From positions 118,258 to 182,257 of the forward strand of contig JBCCEF010000001.1 in the NCBI GenBank assembly GCA_039030395.1: 64,000 bases of DNA, in the 5' to 3' direction. Source of the DNA: Acidobacteriota bacterium. Lineage in GTDB: Bacteria > Acidobacteriota > Thermoanaerobaculia > Multivoradales > JBCCEF01. Positions within the stretch are counted from its first letter, which is position 1, and every line of letters starts with the position of its first letter. The notes under the pieces are model-generated. The model was not told where the DNA came from. It was given only the letters and a program-made list of their open reading frames with translations, and made no database searches. Positions 24,480-33,183 of the stretch are shown here, piece by piece. A program made the translations under genes and the position numbers.

Positions 24480-24992
24480 CTACGGCGTGCCGACCCGCGT
24501 ACTGCGGACCACCAGCGCCAGCAGCGTCACGCCGACGATCCCCACCGGCAGCGCCGTGAAGAGGCCGGGGAAATAGCCTCCGGCGCGCACCGCAAGGAGC
24601 GGATGGGCGATCAGGTTGATCACCATCCCGAGGATGAAGAACCAGAGGGGAACGAACACCCAGCGGGCGCCGGACGGCAACGCCACGGACGCCACCAGCC
24701 AGATCCCGATCCACGCCAGGTTGAAAACCACGAAGAATCCGGTGGGCCACGGCGCCAGGCCGAGGAACTCGGGGAAGCGAAGGTGAAAACCGGTCGCCAG
24801 TTCCTCCAAGAAATGCACCCCCTGCACCAGAACGGCGAACCGGAACCCGCGTTGCACCCGGCGCCGCCGGGACTGCTCCGGGATCACCCCGAACCGCCGA
24901 GTCGCGGTCAACACACAGGCCGCCACGAAGGCCACGCTGAGGCCGAACGTGCCGATCAAGATGCTGCGCAGGACCTCGCCCATGGAGTCCAT
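24480..24992 (-). CDS. HXXEE-type membrane protein
   Basis: 170 aa with about four or five hydrophobic segments. Near residue 60 it has VQGVHFLEELATGFHLRFP, containing the HxxEE signature that names the family (PF13787), and later a conserved-looking VINLIAHPLLA. The function of the family is unknown. The gene is convergent with the DinB gene (8 bp apart) and divergent from the Fic gene. Confidence 0.65.
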   Translation of the reverse strand: MDSMGEVLRSILIGTFGLSVAFVAACVLTATRRFGVIPEQSRRRRVQRGFRFAVLVQGVHFLEELATGFHLRFPEFLGLAPWPTGFFVVFNLAWIGIWLVASVALPSGARWVFVPLWFFILGMVINLIAHPLLAVRAGGYFPGLFTALPVGIVGVTLLALVVRSTRVGTP

Positions 24993-25038
24993 TCTGGCAG
25001 GTCAGGCCTAGTGCTGCTGCCATCGAGCGCCCAGGACA

Positions 25039-25143
25039 TGTCGCCGAAATTTTATTTCTGCGACACATTTTCTTGACGTGTCGTCCATTGCGACATATTC
25101 TGCAAACATGTCTCGGAAGACTGAAAACGACGACACGTTGTCG
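25039..25143 (+). promoter_or_regulatory. Promoter with TGTCG/CGACA inverted repeats upstream of and inside the Fic gene
   Basis: TTGACG (25073-25078), a 17-nt spacer and TATTCT (25096-25101) form a good sigma70-like promoter. Its expected +1 falls at the ATG at 25108, so the mRNA may be leaderless; no Shine-Dalgarno sequence precedes that ATG. The same region carries alternating half-sites: TGTCG at 25039, CGACA at 25061, TGTCG at 25079, CGACA at 25091, and CGACA/TGTCG at 25131/25139 inside the coding region. These form several inverted repeats that flank or overlap the promoter, as expected of an autoregulatory operator. Confidence 0.55.
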
Positions 25144-26256
25144 CCAACGGTCTGGCATCCTGACCAGCCGTTCGACGACCTTCCGCCCCTTCGACCGCGA
25201 ATGGGGCTTGAGAATCAGGCAGTGCTCAAGGCCTGTATTCCGGCGCGTGCGGCGCTCGCTCAGCTCAAACAAGTGGCGGAGCTTATTCCCAATCCGTCGA
25301 TGCTCGCTAACACGCTGCCACTGTTGGAAGCTCAGGCGAGTTCCAAGATCGAACACATCGTCACCACGGCAGACCGCCTGTTTGAACATCTGCGGTCCGA
25401 GGGCACCGCAGATCCCGCAACGAAGGAAGCATTGCGCTATCGGCATGCCCTCTTGGAAGGGTTCGAGACGCTAAAAGACCGACCCTTGACGACCAGGACG
25501 GCCGAAGCCGTCTGCAGCCGCATCAAGGACGTCGAAATGACCGTTCGAAAGGTGCCGGGAACTGCTCTCGCCAATTCAGCAACGGGCGAGGTCATCTACA
25601 CCCCACCGACAGGCGAAGCTCGCCTCCGCCGGATGCTAGCGGATTGGGAACGCTTTCTTCATGAGGCGACTCACCTCGATCCCCTCGTTCGAATGGCCGC
25701 CGCACATTACCAATTCGAAGCCATTCATCCCTTTACCGATGGCAACGGCCGCACCGGCCGGATTCTCAACAGCCTCTTCCTGGTGGAAGCAGGCCTGCTA
25801 CCGATGCCGGTGCTCTATCTGAGCCGCTACATCATCGCTCATCGAGAGGATTACAACCGTTTACTGCTCGCCGTGACCCGCGACCGCGCATGGCAAGAGT
25901 GGATCCTTTTCATCTTGCGAGGGGTGGAAGAGACGGCCTCCTGGACGAACACCAAAATCGCCGCCATCCGCGACCTCGCCGACGAAACGGCGCACTATGT
26001 CCGCCTAAACCAGCCCAAGATCTACAGCCGCGAGTTGATCGACGTTCTCTTCGAGCAGCCCTACTGCCGGATCACGAATATCGTCGAGGCCGGCATCGTC
26101 GAGCGTCAAGCCGCCTCGAGGTACCTGAAGGAACTAGCGGAGATAGGGGTGCTCAGGGAGCAGAAGGCGGGCCGAGAGAAGCTCTTTCTCCACGGCAAGT
26201 TGCTGCGATTGCTGACGCAGGATCGGAACGACTTCCAGCACTACCCGGAGGGCTAG
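25108..26256 (+). CDS. Fic family AMPylase-type protein with C-terminal winged-helix-like region
   Basis: 382 aa. The Fic signature HPFTDGNGRTGR is complete, near residue 210, with the catalytic His and the phosphate-binding Asn/Arg. Such enzymes transfer AMP (or other nucleotide moieties) from ATP to hydroxyl groups of target proteins. The sequence EAQASSKIEH near residue 85 corresponds to the N-terminal inhibitory helix, usually [S/T]xxxE[G/N], so self-inhibition is expected, although His follows the glutamate here. The last 90 residues (DVLFEQPYCRITNIVEAG, RQAASRYLKELAEIGVL) resemble a winged HTH. The frame is open to a GTG at 25078, but the promoter geometry favours the ATG at 25108. Confidence 0.85.
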   Translation: MSRKTENDDTLSPTVWHPDQPFDDLPPLRPRMGLENQAVLKACIPARAALAQLKQVAELIPNPSMLANTLPLLEAQASSKIEHIVTTADRLFEHLRSEGTADPATKEALRYRHALLEGFETLKDRPLTTRTAEAVCSRIKDVEMTVRKVPGTALANSATGEVIYTPPTGEARLRRMLADWERFLHEATHLDPLVRMAAAHYQFEAIHPFTDGNGRTGRILNSLFLVEAGLLPMPVLYLSRYIIAHREDYNRLLLAVTRDRAWQEWILFILRGVEETASWTNTKIAAIRDLADETAHYVRLNQPKIYSRELIDVLFEQPYCRITNIVEAGIVERQAASRYLKELAEIGVLREQKAGREKLFLHGKLLRLLTQDRNDFQHYPEG

Positions 26257-26259
26257 GCC

Positions 26260-27459
26260 CTACAGCAGCAATCCCGCAATGGTCGCCGTCTGGAAGCAGG
26301 CGAGGGAGCCGGCCACCATCGCCCGTAGACCGATGCGGGCGAGGTCCTGCTTGCGCTCCGGAGCGATGCCGCCGATGCCGCCGATCTGGATGGCGATGGA
26401 AGAGAAGTTGGAAAAGCCACACAGCGCGTAGGTGGCGATGATCTGCGAGCGTTCGGAGAGGGCGTTCTCGCCCATCATGTCCTGGAGTTGGACGAAGGCG
26501 ATGAATTCGTTGGCGACGGTCTTGACGCCGATCAGGGAGCCCACCTCAACGGTCTCTTCCCAGGGCACGCCCATGACGAAGGCGAGGGGCCGGAGCACCA
26601 CGCCGAGGATCAACTCCAGGCTGAGGTCCGGATAGCCGAAAAGGGCGCCGACGCGGCCGATGATGGCGTTGACCATGGCGATCAAGGCCAGGAAGGCCAA
26701 CAGCATGGCGCCGATGTTGAGGGCCAGCTTGAGGCCCGAGCCGGCGCCTTCGGCGGCGGCGTCGATGACGTTGGCCCAGGGGCGTTCCACTTCGACCTTG
26801 ACGTCGCCGGCGGTAAGGCTCTCTTCAGTCTCCGGGAAGATGATCTTCGCCATCACCAGGGCCGCCGGGGCGGACATCACGCTGGCGGCGATCAGGTGCC
26901 CGGCGGAGACTCCCATGCCGACATAGGCGGCGAGAACGCCACCGGCGATGGTGGCGAATCCACCGGTCATGACCGCCATCAGCTCGGACTTGGTCATCGA
27001 CCCGACGTAGGGGCGAATGAGGAGCGGCGCTTCCGTTTGGCCGACGAAGATGTTGGCGGAGACCGACAACGTCTCGGCGCCGGAGGTGCCCAGCAGCTTC
27101 ATCATCACCCGGGCAAAGAGTTGCACCACCTTCTGGATGATGCCCAGGTGGTAGAGCACCGTGATGACGCTCGAAAAAAAGATGATCGTGGGCAGCACTT
27201 TGAAGGCGAAGAAGTGCTCCTGGAAGCCATCGCCAAAGATGAACCGTGAGCCAGCGTCCGAAAAATCGAGGAAGGCGGTGACATATTCCGTCGCCAGCTC
27301 GAACAGCCGCTTGCCGGCCCAGGTTTTCAGAATCAGCACCGCGAAGACGAACTGCACCGCCGTACCGACCAGTACGATCCGCCAGCGCACCGCCCGTCGG
27401 TTGACGGAAATCGACCAGGCGATGCCGAGCATCACCAGAATGCCGAGGATGGCGATCAC
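26260..27459 (-). CDS. Concentrative nucleoside transporter (CNT/NupC family)
   Basis: 399 aa, polytopic. Diagnostic family motifs include FFSSVITVLYHLGIIQKVV and ANIFVGQTEAPLLIRPY near residue 143, followed by MTGGFATIAGGVLAAYV and near the end TYALCGFSNFSSIAIQIGG. CNT proteins import nucleosides by cation symport. The length is standard. GTG start at 27459 overlaps the HflC stop (GTGA), so it is the third gene of an hflK-hflC-CNT operon. It ends 3 nt from the convergent Fic gene. Confidence 0.92.
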   Translation of the reverse strand: MIAILGILVMLGIAWSISVNRRAVRWRIVLVGTAVQFVFAVLILKTWAGKRLFELATEYVTAFLDFSDAGSRFIFGDGFQEHFFAFKVLPTIIFFSSVITVLYHLGIIQKVVQLFARVMMKLLGTSGAETLSVSANIFVGQTEAPLLIRPYVGSMTKSELMAVMTGGFATIAGGVLAAYVGMGVSAGHLIAASVMSAPAALVMAKIIFPETEESLTAGDVKVEVERPWANVIDAAAEGAGSGLKLALNIGAMLLAFLALIAMVNAIIGRVGALFGYPDLSLELILGVVLRPLAFVMGVPWEETVEVGSLIGVKTVANEFIAFVQLQDMMGENALSERSQIIATYALCGFSNFSSIAIQIGGIGGIAPERKQDLARIGLRAMVAGSLACFQTATIAGLLL

Positions 27460-28394
27460 GGGGAGCCCGCTCCCTTGAGGTAGCGGTAAAAATCGCCGTC
27501 CGTTGACAGCAGCAGCGAGGTGTCGTCATCGACGGTGCCGACGAAGGTCTCCATCGACTGCAGGAACTCGTAAAACTCCCGCGCCTCGCGCGACTGGTTG
27601 TAGGCCCGGGCGTAGATCTCCGTCGCCGAGGCGTCGGCCCGGCCGCGGATTTCCTGGGCCTGGCGGTAGGCCTCGGACTGGATGGTTTTCAGTTCGCGCT
27701 CTTTTTCGCCGCGGATGCGCGAAGCCTCGCCGTCGCCCTCGGAGAGATAGAGAGCGGCGATCCGCTTGCGTTCGGAGATCATCCGGTCGTAGACCTTGAG
27801 GCGCACGTCTTCGATGTAGTTGATGCGCTTCAAGCGCACGTCCAGGATCTCGATGCCAAGGTCGCCGGTGCGGCCCTGGGCGGCGGCCAGGATCTCCTGG
27901 CGAATCTGATCCCGACCGGCCTCGATGCGGTCGAGCACGGCGTCCAGCACCGGCGCCGACTCATCCTGCACCGCCTCCCGGTTGCTGGTACGCACCACCT
28001 CCACCAGATTGTGGTTGGCGATGGCGTTGCGGGTTTCGCCGTCCAAGATGTCGTCCAGACGGGTTTGCGCCCGGCGCTCACTGCCCAGCCGCTGAAAATA
28101 GAGCAGCGGGTCGGTGATCCGCCAGCGGGCATAGGTGTCCACCAGGATCAAGCGCTTGTCGCGGGTGGGAAGCTGGTTGACCTCGCCGTCCCATTCGAGA
28201 AACCGCTTGTCGAAGCGGTTGACCTTTTGGAAGAAGGGGAGCTTGATCTTGAGGCCCGGGGTGACGATGGGGTCCCCCACCGGCTTGCCGAGCTGGGTGA
28301 TGATCGCCTGTTCCGCTTCGTTGATGATGAAGACGCTGTTGGCGATGCCGACGAGCAGCACGATGGCGACGACAATCAGAATCGGACGACCCAT
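27456..28394 (-). CDS. hflC: HflC-type SPFH protease modulator
   Basis: 312 aa. An N-terminal membrane anchor (PILIVVAIVLLVGIANSVF) precedes an SPFH/band 7 domain (INEAEQAIITQLGKPVGDPI, PGLKIKLPFFQKVNRFDKR) and a long charged helical region (SEGDGEASRIRGEKERELK). HflC and HflK form a large cage around the membrane protease FtsH and modulate its access to substrates. ATG at 28394 shares one base with the HflK stop, so the pair is translationally coupled. Confidence 0.92.
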   Translation of the reverse strand: MGRPILIVVAIVLLVGIANSVFIINEAEQAIITQLGKPVGDPIVTPGLKIKLPFFQKVNRFDKRFLEWDGEVNQLPTRDKRLILVDTYARWRITDPLLYFQRLGSERRAQTRLDDILDGETRNAIANHNLVEVVRTSNREAVQDESAPVLDAVLDRIEAGRDQIRQEILAAAQGRTGDLGIEILDVRLKRINYIEDVRLKVYDRMISERKRIAALYLSEGDGEASRIRGEKERELKTIQSEAYRQAQEIRGRADASATEIYARAYNQSREAREFYEFLQSMETFVGTVDDDTSLLLSTDGDFYRYLKGAGSP

Positions 28395-29428
28395 CAGCCC
28401 TGCCCTCCCGGCACGGTGGTTTGGTTGAGACTCAAGAGCGGCAGCAACCCCTCGATCTCCTCGTCCACCACCACCGTGCGGCCGGCCTTCGGCAGCACCT
28501 CCCCGAGGGTCTCCAGGTAGAGGCGGGTACGGGTCACATCCGGCGCCTTGCGGTACTCGCCGTAGAGCGCCTCGAAGCGATTGGCGTCGCCCTCCGCGCG
28601 GTTGACCCGATTGATGGCGTAACCCTCCGCCTGCTCGATGGTCTGCTGCGCTTCGCCGCGCGCCCGCGGCACTTCGCGGTTGTACTCGCTCTCGGCGGTA
28701 TTGATCTTTTCTTCTTTCTCTTGTTCGGCCTGGTTGACCTCGTTGAAGGAGGGCTGCACCGGCTCCGGCGGCTTGACGTTCTGCAGCACCACCTGCTCCA
28801 CCTTGAGGCCGGTCTCGTACTGTTCACAGAGTTCCTGGAGCTTCGCCTCCACCAGGCCGGCGAGTTCCTCGCGACCGAAGGTGATCACCTCGTTGACGGT
28901 GCGGTCCCCCACCACCTCGCGCATCACCGCCTCGCTCATCGCTCGGAAGGTAGCCTCGACATTGCGCACCCGGAAGAGGTACTTCGCCGGGTCGACAATG
29001 CGGTACTGCACCACCCACTCGACGTCGGCGATGTTGAGGTCACCGGTGAGCATCAAGGATTCGGCCTTCAGAGAGGTGCTGGCGGAGTACTGGCTACGAA
29101 CGCCGGCACGCTCCGTGCGGTAGCCGAACTCGGCCTTGAGCTGCCGCTCGATCGGCACTTTGATCACCCGCTCCAGCGGCAGCGGCGCCTTGAAGTTGAG
29201 GCCCGGCTCCGCGGTGCGCACATACTGGCCGAAGCGCATCACAACGCCGACCTCTTCCGGGTCGACGGTGTACACCGAAGTCAACAGGATCGCCAAAATC
29301 AAGATGGCGAGGAGAATCGCGCGCCCGGGAAGGTTGTTGCGCATCCGTTTCAGGCGCTGTTCGAGAGCCGGGAAATCGAGAACCGAATCCCCGGGGCCGC
29401 TGCCGGAACCACCATTGAATTGAGTCAT
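28394..29428 (-). CDS. hflK: HflK-type SPFH protease modulator
   Basis: 344 aa from ATG at 29428; a TTG at 29467 is an alternative. It has a short Gly/Ser-rich cytoplasmic N-terminus, a membrane segment (AILLAILILAILLTSVYTV), and a band 7 domain (VDPEEVGVVMRFGQYVRTAE, PGLNFKAPLPLERV) with the conserved DVEWVVQYRI. A long coiled-coil follows (NEVNQAEQEKEEKINTAE). It partners with HflC around FtsH at the inner membrane. First gene of the hflK-hflC-CNT operon. Confidence 0.92.
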   Translation of the reverse strand: MTQFNGGSGSGPGDSVLDFPALEQRLKRMRNNLPGRAILLAILILAILLTSVYTVDPEEVGVVMRFGQYVRTAEPGLNFKAPLPLERVIKVPIERQLKAEFGYRTERAGVRSQYSASTSLKAESLMLTGDLNIADVEWVVQYRIVDPAKYLFRVRNVEATFRAMSEAVMREVVGDRTVNEVITFGREELAGLVEAKLQELCEQYETGLKVEQVVLQNVKPPEPVQPSFNEVNQAEQEKEEKINTAESEYNREVPRARGEAQQTIEQAEGYAINRVNRAEGDANRFEALYGEYRKAPDVTRTRLYLETLGEVLPKAGRTVVVDEEIEGLLPLLSLNQTTVPGGQG

Positions 29429-29533
29429 GAGCGCCCGCAGCGTACCGGAGACCTCGGATTGAGGCAAGATGCTGACGAGCGGTCGACCCGGCGAGCGGTG
29501 AGCCGACCGGCCAAGGGACCCGAAAACCGTCCC

Positions 29534-30457
29534 TCAACCGGCGGCGGCGCGCCGCTCCTTCGCTTCCGCCCGAGCCGACACCAGGGCGCCGGCGAGCACC
29601 AGCAGTGCGCCGGCGGCGAACCACAGGTCCGGCACTTCGCCAAACAGCGCCAGGCCCCAGATGCCGGCGAAGGCCACCTGCAGGTACGACAGCGAGGTGG
29701 CCCGGCCGGCCGGCAGCAACTGGATGCCGCGGGTGAGGTAGACCTGGGCGAGCTGCGTGGCGATGCCCACGCCCAACAGCACCAGCCATTCCCAACCGCG
29801 CGGCCAAAGCCCGTGCGTCAGCACCCACGGCAGGGCCAGAGGCACCGTCACCAGCGGGAAGTAGAAGATGATAACGAGGGTGTGCTCGCTGGAACTCAAG
29901 CGACGCACCAGCACGTAGGCAATGGCGCTGAACAGGGCACCGCCGAAGGCCGCGGCCAGGCCCAGCGGATCGAGTTCCGCCGCCGCGCCGCCGAAGATCG
30001 CCGCCGGCCGCGCCACCAGCAGAACACCGACCAGACTCAGGGCGAGGGAAAGGACCAGCGAGGCGGCCACCATCTCGCTCAGGAAAAGCGCTGCCAGCAG
30101 CGCCGTGAGCACCGGGTGGAGGTACTGGATAACGGTGGCTTCGGCCAGCGGCAAGCGGGTGACCGCGAAATAGACGCAGGTGAGACCCACGAAGCCGAAA
30201 AAGCCCCGCAGCAGCAGCCAGCGCGGCTCTCGGCCCCACGGCGACACTCCCGCCCGACGCAGCAGGCCCCAGGAAAGCACCAGCGACACGACGGCCCGGG
30301 CCAGCACGATCTCCTGGCTCGGCAAGCGCTCACCGGCCAGCTTCACCAGGGCGCTCATCACGCTGAACCAAAAGGCGCTGGCCACCATGAGCCCAGCACC
30401 GGACGAGAAAAACGTCCTCCCAGAAGTCCCGAATGGAGCGCCGCGGGCAGTGCTCAT
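29534..30457 (-). CDS. EamA/DMT family transporter
   Basis: 307 aa with ten predicted membrane helices arranged as two EamA repeats. The first ends around YLHPVLTALLAALFLSE, the second around SYLQVAFAGIWGLALFGE. These are typical drug/metabolite exporter features; the substrate is unknown. ATG at 30457 (STARGAPFG) was preferred over the more upstream in-frame GTG/ATG codons because those would overlap the neighbouring upstream gene. That gene's stop codon (30475) lies 17 nt upstream, suggesting a two-gene transcription unit. Confidence 0.85.
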   Translation of the reverse strand: MSTARGAPFGTSGRTFFSSGAGLMVASAFWFSVMSALVKLAGERLPSQEIVLARAVVSLVLSWGLLRRAGVSPWGREPRWLLLRGFFGFVGLTCVYFAVTRLPLAEATVIQYLHPVLTALLAALFLSEMVAASLVLSLALSLVGVLLVARPAAIFGGAAAELDPLGLAAAFGGALFSAIAYVLVRRLSSSEHTLVIIFYFPLVTVPLALPWVLTHGLWPRGWEWLVLLGVGIATQLAQVYLTRGIQLLPAGRATSLSYLQVAFAGIWGLALFGEVPDLWFAAGALLVLAGALVSARAEAKERRAAAG

Positions 30458-30474
30458 GGCAAAAGCGGTTCGGA

Positions 30475-30954
30475 TTAGCGGCGCCGGGCCAGGAAGGGCA
30501 CCCAAGCCGCCCAAACCAGGGCGGCGACCAGCAGGGCCATCAGGGCCGCTGCCAGCAGCATGCGGCCGGCGGGCTCCGTTTCGGCCAAGCGAAGGGAGCC
30601 GTCGAGCCAGCGGGGCCGGTAGCCCAGGCCGTTCGAGATGAACACGAAAATCCGCCCGAGGGAAGTCACGGCGAGCACCATGACGAGCTTCTCCCGCACG
30701 TGGAATCCAATGCGTTCCGCACGCTCCGCCGCGGCGCCGAACAGCCGAACCAGCGCCGCGACCGCCCGGTGCCCCCAGACGATAGCGGCGGCAAAGAGCA
30801 GAAAGAACGGCAGAGCGACGAGCAAGTGCATCAGATCGGCGCGGCGCTCTGGTGCCGCCAGGCCGGGAGAAAAAGCGGTCAAGGCCATGACCGAGGAGCC
30901 GATGATCGCGTAGGCGGCGCCGGCGAGGAGATAGCGTGAGCGGGAGGGTGTCAT
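30475..30954 (-). CDS. Small integral membrane protein of unknown function
   Basis: 159 aa from ATG at 30954. Four hydrophobic segments are visible (YLLAGAAYAIIGSSVMALTA, LLVALPFFLLFAAAIVWG, LVMVLAVTSLGRIFVFI, MLLAAALMALLVAALVWAAW) with short charged loops. I do not recognise the family. It precedes the EamA exporter by 17 nt and is probably cotranscribed with it. Confidence 0.55.
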   Translation of the reverse strand: MTPSRSRYLLAGAAYAIIGSSVMALTAFSPGLAAPERRADLMHLLVALPFFLLFAAAIVWGHRAVAALVRLFGAAAERAERIGFHVREKLVMVLAVTSLGRIFVFISNGLGYRPRWLDGSLRLAETEPAGRMLLAAALMALLVAALVWAAWVPFLARRR

Positions 30955-31123
30955 GGGGCGCGATGGTAGCAGTGGCGGTGAGCCCATCCGGCGAAACATG
31001 AAAGGATTTGAAAGATGCGATAAGTCATTTTGCCTCCTCCTTCCGTATAACCCGTAGAAGGTGGGTTCTCGGTGCGGCCGACGGCGCTCGTCGGAACGCA
31101 CCGTGCATCAAAACAAAAGCGAT

Positions 31124-31987
31124 ATGAATCAAACTCCTCCTCGCAAGACCTCGGAACGGCTCGTCGTTCCGTCCCTCGCCCTCGGCGCCGGCATCGGCTT
31201 GCTCGGCGTGCTGCGCCACCGGTTTCAAGCGAGCCAGGTATTCGCGCCCCGGCCTTTCCCGGAAGACCTGTCCCGGCCAGCCCCATTCGGCCGGCGGGCC
31301 GAAGATCACTGGTTCGAGACGGCCGACCAGAGACGTCTACACGGCTGGTGGGTCGCACACCCCAAGGCCCGCGGCACGGTGCTCTTCTGCCACGGCAACA
31401 GCAGCACCATCGGCGACCAGATCCCGCTCCTGGAGCGGCTGCGACCGCTGCGCCTGAACATCTTTCTCTTCGACTATCGCGGCTACGGCCTGAGCGCCGG
31501 CACGCCGAGCGAGAAGGGCCTGTTCCTGGACGTTCGGGCCGCCTGGGACTACCTGACCAGCGACCTCGGCCAGCCGGCGGAGCGCATTCTGCTGTTCGGG
31601 AACTCCCTCGGCGGCGCCGTCGCCATCGACTGCGCCCAGGCGCGGCCGGCGGCCGGCCTGGTGGTGCAGTCCACCTTCACGGACATTCGCTCGATGGCCC
31701 GCCTGCGCTTTCCGAAACTGCCCGCCTGGGTGGCCCGCAACCAGTTCCGGAGCGCCGACAAAGTGGCCTCCCTCGATCTGCCCAAGCTGTTCATCCACGG
31801 TTTGCGGGACCGGGTGATCCCCTCGCAGGTGGGTCTGGAACTCTACGAGCGAGCCCGGGCGCCGAAACAGCTCTACCTAGTGCCGAAGGCCGGGCACCGG
31901 GACGTCGCCGTGCGCGGCGGCCGTGACTACCTGCGCCAGCTCCAGCGCTTCCGGGACCAGCAACTGCCGGCCCTCGAGCCTTCGTGA
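31124..31987 (+). CDS. Alpha/beta hydrolase with N-terminal membrane anchor
   Basis: 287 aa. A hydrophobic N-terminal stretch (VVPSLALGAGIGLLGVL) is followed by an alpha/beta hydrolase fold: VLFCHGNSSTIGDQ, FLFDYRGYGLSAGTPSE, the nucleophile elbow FGNSLGGAVA (Ser near residue 168), the acidic residue in FIHGLRDRVIPSQ and the His in PKAGHRDV. It belongs to the BEM46/YsgA-like serine hydrolases, whose substrates are mostly unknown. ATG at 31124 begins NQTPPRKTSERL. Its stop overlaps the next gene's GTG. Confidence 0.85.
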   Translation: MNQTPPRKTSERLVVPSLALGAGIGLLGVLRHRFQASQVFAPRPFPEDLSRPAPFGRRAEDHWFETADQRRLHGWWVAHPKARGTVLFCHGNSSTIGDQIPLLERLRPLRLNIFLFDYRGYGLSAGTPSEKGLFLDVRAAWDYLTSDLGQPAERILLFGNSLGGAVAIDCAQARPAAGLVVQSTFTDIRSMARLRFPKLPAWVARNQFRSADKVASLDLPKLFIHGLRDRVIPSQVGLELYERARAPKQLYLVPKAGHRDVAVRGGRDYLRQLQRFRDQQLPALEPS

Positions 31988-32331
31988 CCGGCAGGTTCGA
32001 CAGCGCCGGCAGCGGCACGGAGAATGGCAGCAACGCCCTCAACGCCACCCTGTGCGCGGCGATTCGGCAGCGCAAGACCCTACGATTTCACTACAAGGGC
32101 GGCTATCGAGTGGGCGAACCGTGGGCCCACGGCGTCAGTCACGCCGGAGCCGAGCTGGCGCTGATCTACCAGACGGAAGGCCACAGCTCCTCCGGCCAGC
32201 CTCTCGGCTGGCGCACCTTTCGCCTCGATCGCTTGTGGGAGTTGGAAACCCTCGAAGCGACGGCGGCGGATCATCGGGAGGGCTACGATCCGGCCACCCT
32301 GCCGATGACCACCATCTGCTGCCAGCGATGA
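31984..32331 (+). CDS. Small WYL-like domain protein
   Basis: 115 aa, GTG start at 31984 overlapping the hydrolase stop (GTGA). The core reads LCAAIRQRKTLRFHYKGGYR, EPWAHGVSH, LIYQTEGHSS and WRTFRLDRLWELE, which matches the spacing of a WYL domain (strand with RFxY.G, then EP..., then FRLDRI). WYL domains sense small ligands, usually attached to an HTH; here there is no HTH. Coupling to the hydrolase suggests a shared pathway. The fold assignment is by pattern only. Confidence 0.6.
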   Translation: MTGRFDSAGSGTENGSNALNATLCAAIRQRKTLRFHYKGGYRVGEPWAHGVSHAGAELALIYQTEGHSSSGQPLGWRTFRLDRLWELETLEATAADHREGYDPATLPMTTICCQR

Positions 32332-32333
32332 CC

Positions 32334-32363
32334 TTGGGCACGAAAAGCCGCGTCGGCTATACT
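32334..32363 (+). promoter_or_regulatory. Probable sigma70 promoter for the LysM/DUF5715 gene
   Basis: TTGGGC (32334-32339), an 18-nt spacer and TATACT (32358-32363). It lies just after the WYL-like gene and about 90 nt before the ATG at 32452, in a GC-rich background where such an A/T hexamer is uncommon. Confidence 0.45.
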
Positions 32364-32451
32364 CTTTGCCCACAGCTCCGAACCTTGAGAGTCGTCCTTC
32401 CGCGGCCGGCTTGCTCATCCCCCTGACCGAGCCTGAGAAGGTACGACTCCG

Positions 32452-33183
32452 ATGCAACGCTCCCGACGCTCGATCCTCACCCTCCTGCTGCTGCTTGCGG
32501 CGAGCCTGCTGCCGCTTCTCACCCAGGCCCAAAGCCTCAAGCCGTCGCGCAATTCCCTCAACCGACAGAACCTCCAGGCGCGCCAGCACGACTTCACCTT
32601 TCTGAAGAATCCGGCCCACGTCGCCCGCTTCGTCGACCGTGGCTGGTTGGTGCCGGTACCGGGCAACGCCCATTACTCGCTAGACGGCGTGTCCTTCCCC
32701 TTCGCGCGACCGGAGGTACGGCTCTTCATCGAGCGCCTGTCGCGCCAATACCGTTCCGCCTGCGGCGAGAAGCTGGTGGTCACCAGCCTCACCCGACCGC
32801 GCAGCCACACCCCCTGGAACTCGTCGATCCACAGCGTCCACCCGACGGGAATGGCCCTCGATCTGCGCCGCAGCCGCCGCAGTTCCTGCCGCAACTGGCT
32901 CGAAAAGACCCTGCTCTCGCTGGAGGGCTCGCGAGTTCTGGAGGCCAGCCGTGAGCGGTTCCCGCCGCACTATCACCTGGCCGTCTTTCCCAAGCCCTAC
33001 AGGCGATACGTCGAGCGGCTGAAATCCGGCCGGGGCGGCGAGATCCGGGTGGCGTCCGGCGACACCCTGTGGAGCATCGCCCGCCGCCACCGGGTAGAGA
33101 TCGACGCCTTGCGGCAGGTCAACGGCCTGTCCTCCAACCGGATCTATCCGGGCCAAACCCTAGCCCTGCCCGTTGAAGACTGA
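32452..33183 (+). CDS. Secreted LAS-type (DUF5715-like) peptidase with C-terminal LysM domain
   Basis: 243 aa. Signal peptide at the N-terminus (ILTLLLLLAASLLPLLTQAQ). The middle part carries SIHSVHPTGMALDLRR and later FPPHYHLAVF, i.e. SxHxxGxAxD plus HxH, the zinc ligand pattern of the LAS peptidases (VanY/MepA-like D-Ala-D-Ala or endopeptidases). Residues about 195-241 are a LysM repeat (IRVASGDTLWSIARRHRV, NRIYPGQTLALP), which binds peptidoglycan. A periplasmic or surface cell-wall hydrolase is the natural reading. The C-terminal codons overlap the start of the S53 peptidase gene by 11 nt. Confidence 0.75.
   Translation: MQRSRRSILTLLLLLAASLLPLLTQAQSLKPSRNSLNRQNLQARQHDFTFLKNPAHVARFVDRGWLVPVPGNAHYSLDGVSFPFARPEVRLFIERLSRQYRSACGEKLVVTSLTRPRSHTPWNSSIHSVHPTGMALDLRRSRRSSCRNWLEKTLLSLEGSRVLEASRERFPPHYHLAVFPKPYRRYVERLKSGRGGEIRVASGDTLWSIARRHRVEIDALRQVNGLSSNRIYPGQTLALPVED

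Noticed and set aside
25039-26256. Fic gene as part of a toxin-antitoxin pair
   Set aside because: No small antitoxin gene is adjacent; inhibition appears to be internal to the protein.
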